This document shows, in pieces, positions 29,442-31,177 of a stretch of DNA of 31,177 nt. The translations under genes and the position numbers were made by a program. The notes below the pieces were generated by a model. The model searched no databases and was not told where the DNA came from. It saw only the letters and a program-made list of their open reading frames with translations. The first letter of the stretch is position 1. Every line of letters begins with the position of its first letter. This DNA comes from Stephanodiscus triporus (lineage: Eukaryota; Bacillariophyta; Thalassiosirophyceae; Thalassiosirales; Thalassiosiraceae): contig JALLAZ010000001.1 in NCBI GenBank assembly GCA_036939755.1, positions 1 to 31,177 of the forward strand, in the 5' to 3' direction.

Positions 29442-30955
29442 TCAAAACAATGACAGTCTCCTCCTCATTGCTGTTTTCTTATTGTCAGTGAAGTTGCCAG
29501 TTTGTATCATAGACAGAGTTGACTTGACATCCAACATCGTCGGCCTCTTCCTCGGAGCAGCAGACCAGCAACTTCTCATGAGTTCCTTTACAATGGCCGG
29601 CCACCGTTTACCGACCGGTGGTCGCTCCCCTTCAAGAAACACACATTTCTCGAACTCATCCGCAGACACAATATGGCCGAACGGCTTTTTGAGAGCGCAT
29701 ATTTCCCACAACAGCACTCCGAAAGAGTAAACATCGGCTGGGAGGCTGTAGCCCAATCCGATGCCAACTTCGGGCGACATGTATCGAGGTGTGCCGCACC
29801 TGTGATAGATGACATCATTTTTTGGCATTCCGATGGCAAACCCGAAGTCGAAGAGCTTTACCACACCCAACGAGTCGAAGCCAACGTTGTCAGGCTTGAG
29901 ATCGCGAAAGATAATCTTCTTGGAATGAAGATATGCCATGGCATCGGCGATGGATACCGACACTTCTATCTGTGTCGTATTAGGTGCGTTCCGAGAGAAC
30001 ATAGGGTCATTCTCCCATGAATCAATGCGATCGTGCAAGGTCTCCTTCAGTCGATCCAGGAGGATGAAATAACCATCGTTCAGCACGAATGCATCCGCCA
30101 GGTTTCCGGTTGCACGACCGTGCAGCTTGATAATATTCGGATGGTTAAGATTGGCTAGGATGGCTGTTTCGTGGACTAAGTCCTCTGCTCCGACGGTGAA
30201 TTTCGCGGCGTCTGATCGAATCTGGGGGCGAAGGCACTTCATGGCAAGGACGAGCCGACGACCGCTACTCTGAGCAGGCCTTGACAGATTTGAGGGGGCG
30301 GTCATGGTGAGTGTAGCCCTCCTGCCCCTCACGGGGGGGCGCGTGCCCTCTGGCCGTGTGCTCCTGTGGACATCGCTGCTTCTGGTCATGTCACCTATTT
30401 CGCAAACAACTTCGAAAACATCACTATAGCTTCCCTTTCCCAGATGCCGCTGAACAAAGTTGGACAACACAAAATGGTGATTAGACGCGCATGCATTGCG
30501 GCAGGAGGACAATCCGAAGTTTGATGACTTACAGCGATTATAAGATCCGACTTGACGATCTCTGGGACGGCATCAAATTTCTCCCTATCCAATATCGATA
30601 CCTCTGTGGTAAAGCATTCTTGGAGATAGTGATGCGCGCTGCGTCCGACTGTTAGTGCGATCGCATCTTTCGCTGAGGCATATGAGCTCAAGGACCCGGA
30701 ATTATCGGAGGACCTTAAAGATCCGGACCTGGATTCGGAGCACGTACTATCGATATCACCGTTGAATATGTAGCATCCGCTGCCGATCTGAGCAGGTGCC
30801 TCTTGACGAGGGCTTGCACCAGTCATTTTACGCACAAGGCTTAGGCGTCGGCGAGGGGCGACAGGAGGACTCATCTTAGCAAACATATTTTTATGAGAGG
30901 AGATAGGACGGCGCCGAGCGTCTTGCAAAAAGTTGTGGTATCGACTGTTAGACAT
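29442..30955 (-). CDS. Protein kinase, TKL-like, 2 exons
   Basis: Exon 1 is 30533-30955 and exon 2 is 29442-30449; the intron 30450-30532 (83 bases, GTAAGT...TTCAG, phase 0) rebuilds the glycine loop, DLIIA then RHLGKGSYSDVFEVV. The protein has 476 aa. The kinase domain spans about 140-450: catalytic lysine in LAMKCL, IIFRDLKPDNVGF (the usual HRD is FRD), DFGFA, CGTPRYMSPEVG and ADVYSFGVLLWEICALKKPF. About 45 residues are inserted between the glycine loop and the lysine. The first 140 residues are Ser/Arg-rich without a domain. The SPE and YSFGVLLWE segments suit the TKL group. The substrate is unknown; it is probably cytosolic, as no signal peptide is seen. Confidence 0.9.
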
Positions 30956-31177
30956 AAGGCGGATCGATCATCGTGAGTAAATAGTCAACTCCACGCGTTT
31001 TAGGGCGACTTAAAAAAGTGAGAGAGAGTGAATCGATGGCGGGTCAATATGACTCGCTATGGTATTCTCCCGAGTGTAAAAAATAATACTCGCGAACATC
31101 ATGACTAGAGTGGGTTTAGTTGGTACGGACGCAAGTTACGTCCGTTCTTTGAAGAACGCAGTCTGACCCTCCCTCCG
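30956..31177. other. Upstream of the kinase; short inverted repeat
   Basis: This is non-coding as far as I can see. An inverted repeat with seven-base arms (ACGGACG/CGTCCGT) lies near 31126-31145. The kinase promoter is expected here. Confidence 0.4.

Noticed and set aside
1..31177. tRNA, rRNA and other structured RNA genes
   Set aside because: I saw no stretch with tRNA-like box signals or rRNA similarity, but I cannot run a covariance search.

Overview
The window is nuclear DNA of a eukaryotic alga, most likely a centric diatom or a close stramenopile relative. The evidence is: short GT-AG introns (mostly about 70-126 bases); tandem zinc-finger repeats of the WRKY19-like C-H-x-x-C...H-G-A-K type common in diatoms; a signal-plus-plastid presequence ending in a C-T-A-F step like the diatom ASAF cleavage site; a B9-domain ciliary gene, which suits a lineage with flagellate gametes; and the spliceosomal protein BUD31. 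Nothing looks bacterial or viral. The species assignment is inference. Exon boundaries were worked out by reading splice sites and comparing with known families; no transcript was available.

Left part (1-14.6 kb) is GC-rich with low-complexity coding. Two paralogous PDZ plus PH-like proteins full of DPF/NPF motifs sit head to head (582-2411 minus, 2951-4897 plus), with decayed pieces of a further copy at the left edge (about 60-388). A broken zinc-finger repeat gene follows (about 4960-5500). Next come a putative shugoshin (5733-9154 minus), a secreted protein with a ParB/sulfiredoxin-like motif (9647-10708 minus), BUD31 with an acidic tail (11061-11927 plus), and a long protein with an N-terminal YOD1-like ubiquitin fold (12045-14639 minus).

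About 14.77-26.58 kb is bounded by two copies, in opposite orientation, of one roughly 425-base TA-flanked MITE with a nested hairpin. Between them lie a NADAR/YbiA-family gene, a three-exon MFS transporter of the ProP-like metabolite:H+ symporter type, a four-exon B9D2-like ciliary transition-zone gene, and a very long secreted protein ending in a GH43-like propeller. Composition is clearly less GC-rich from about 15 kb onward.

The right part (26.7-31.2 kb) is partly gene debris. A plastid-targeted ICMT-like methyltransferase gene has frameshifts and a second partial copy 1.7 kb further on. Between the two copies are a short exportin-2 (CSE1) fragment and an unrecognised three-exon gene. A two-exon TKL-like protein kinase closes the window.

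The genes do not form an obvious pathway or operon. The most notable points are the recognisable shugoshin and B9D2, the DPF/NPF PDZ-PH pair, the reduced cysteine set of BUD31, the ParB-like motif in a secreted protein, and the MITE-bounded and debris-rich segments. I did not find a clearly new multi-gene system.
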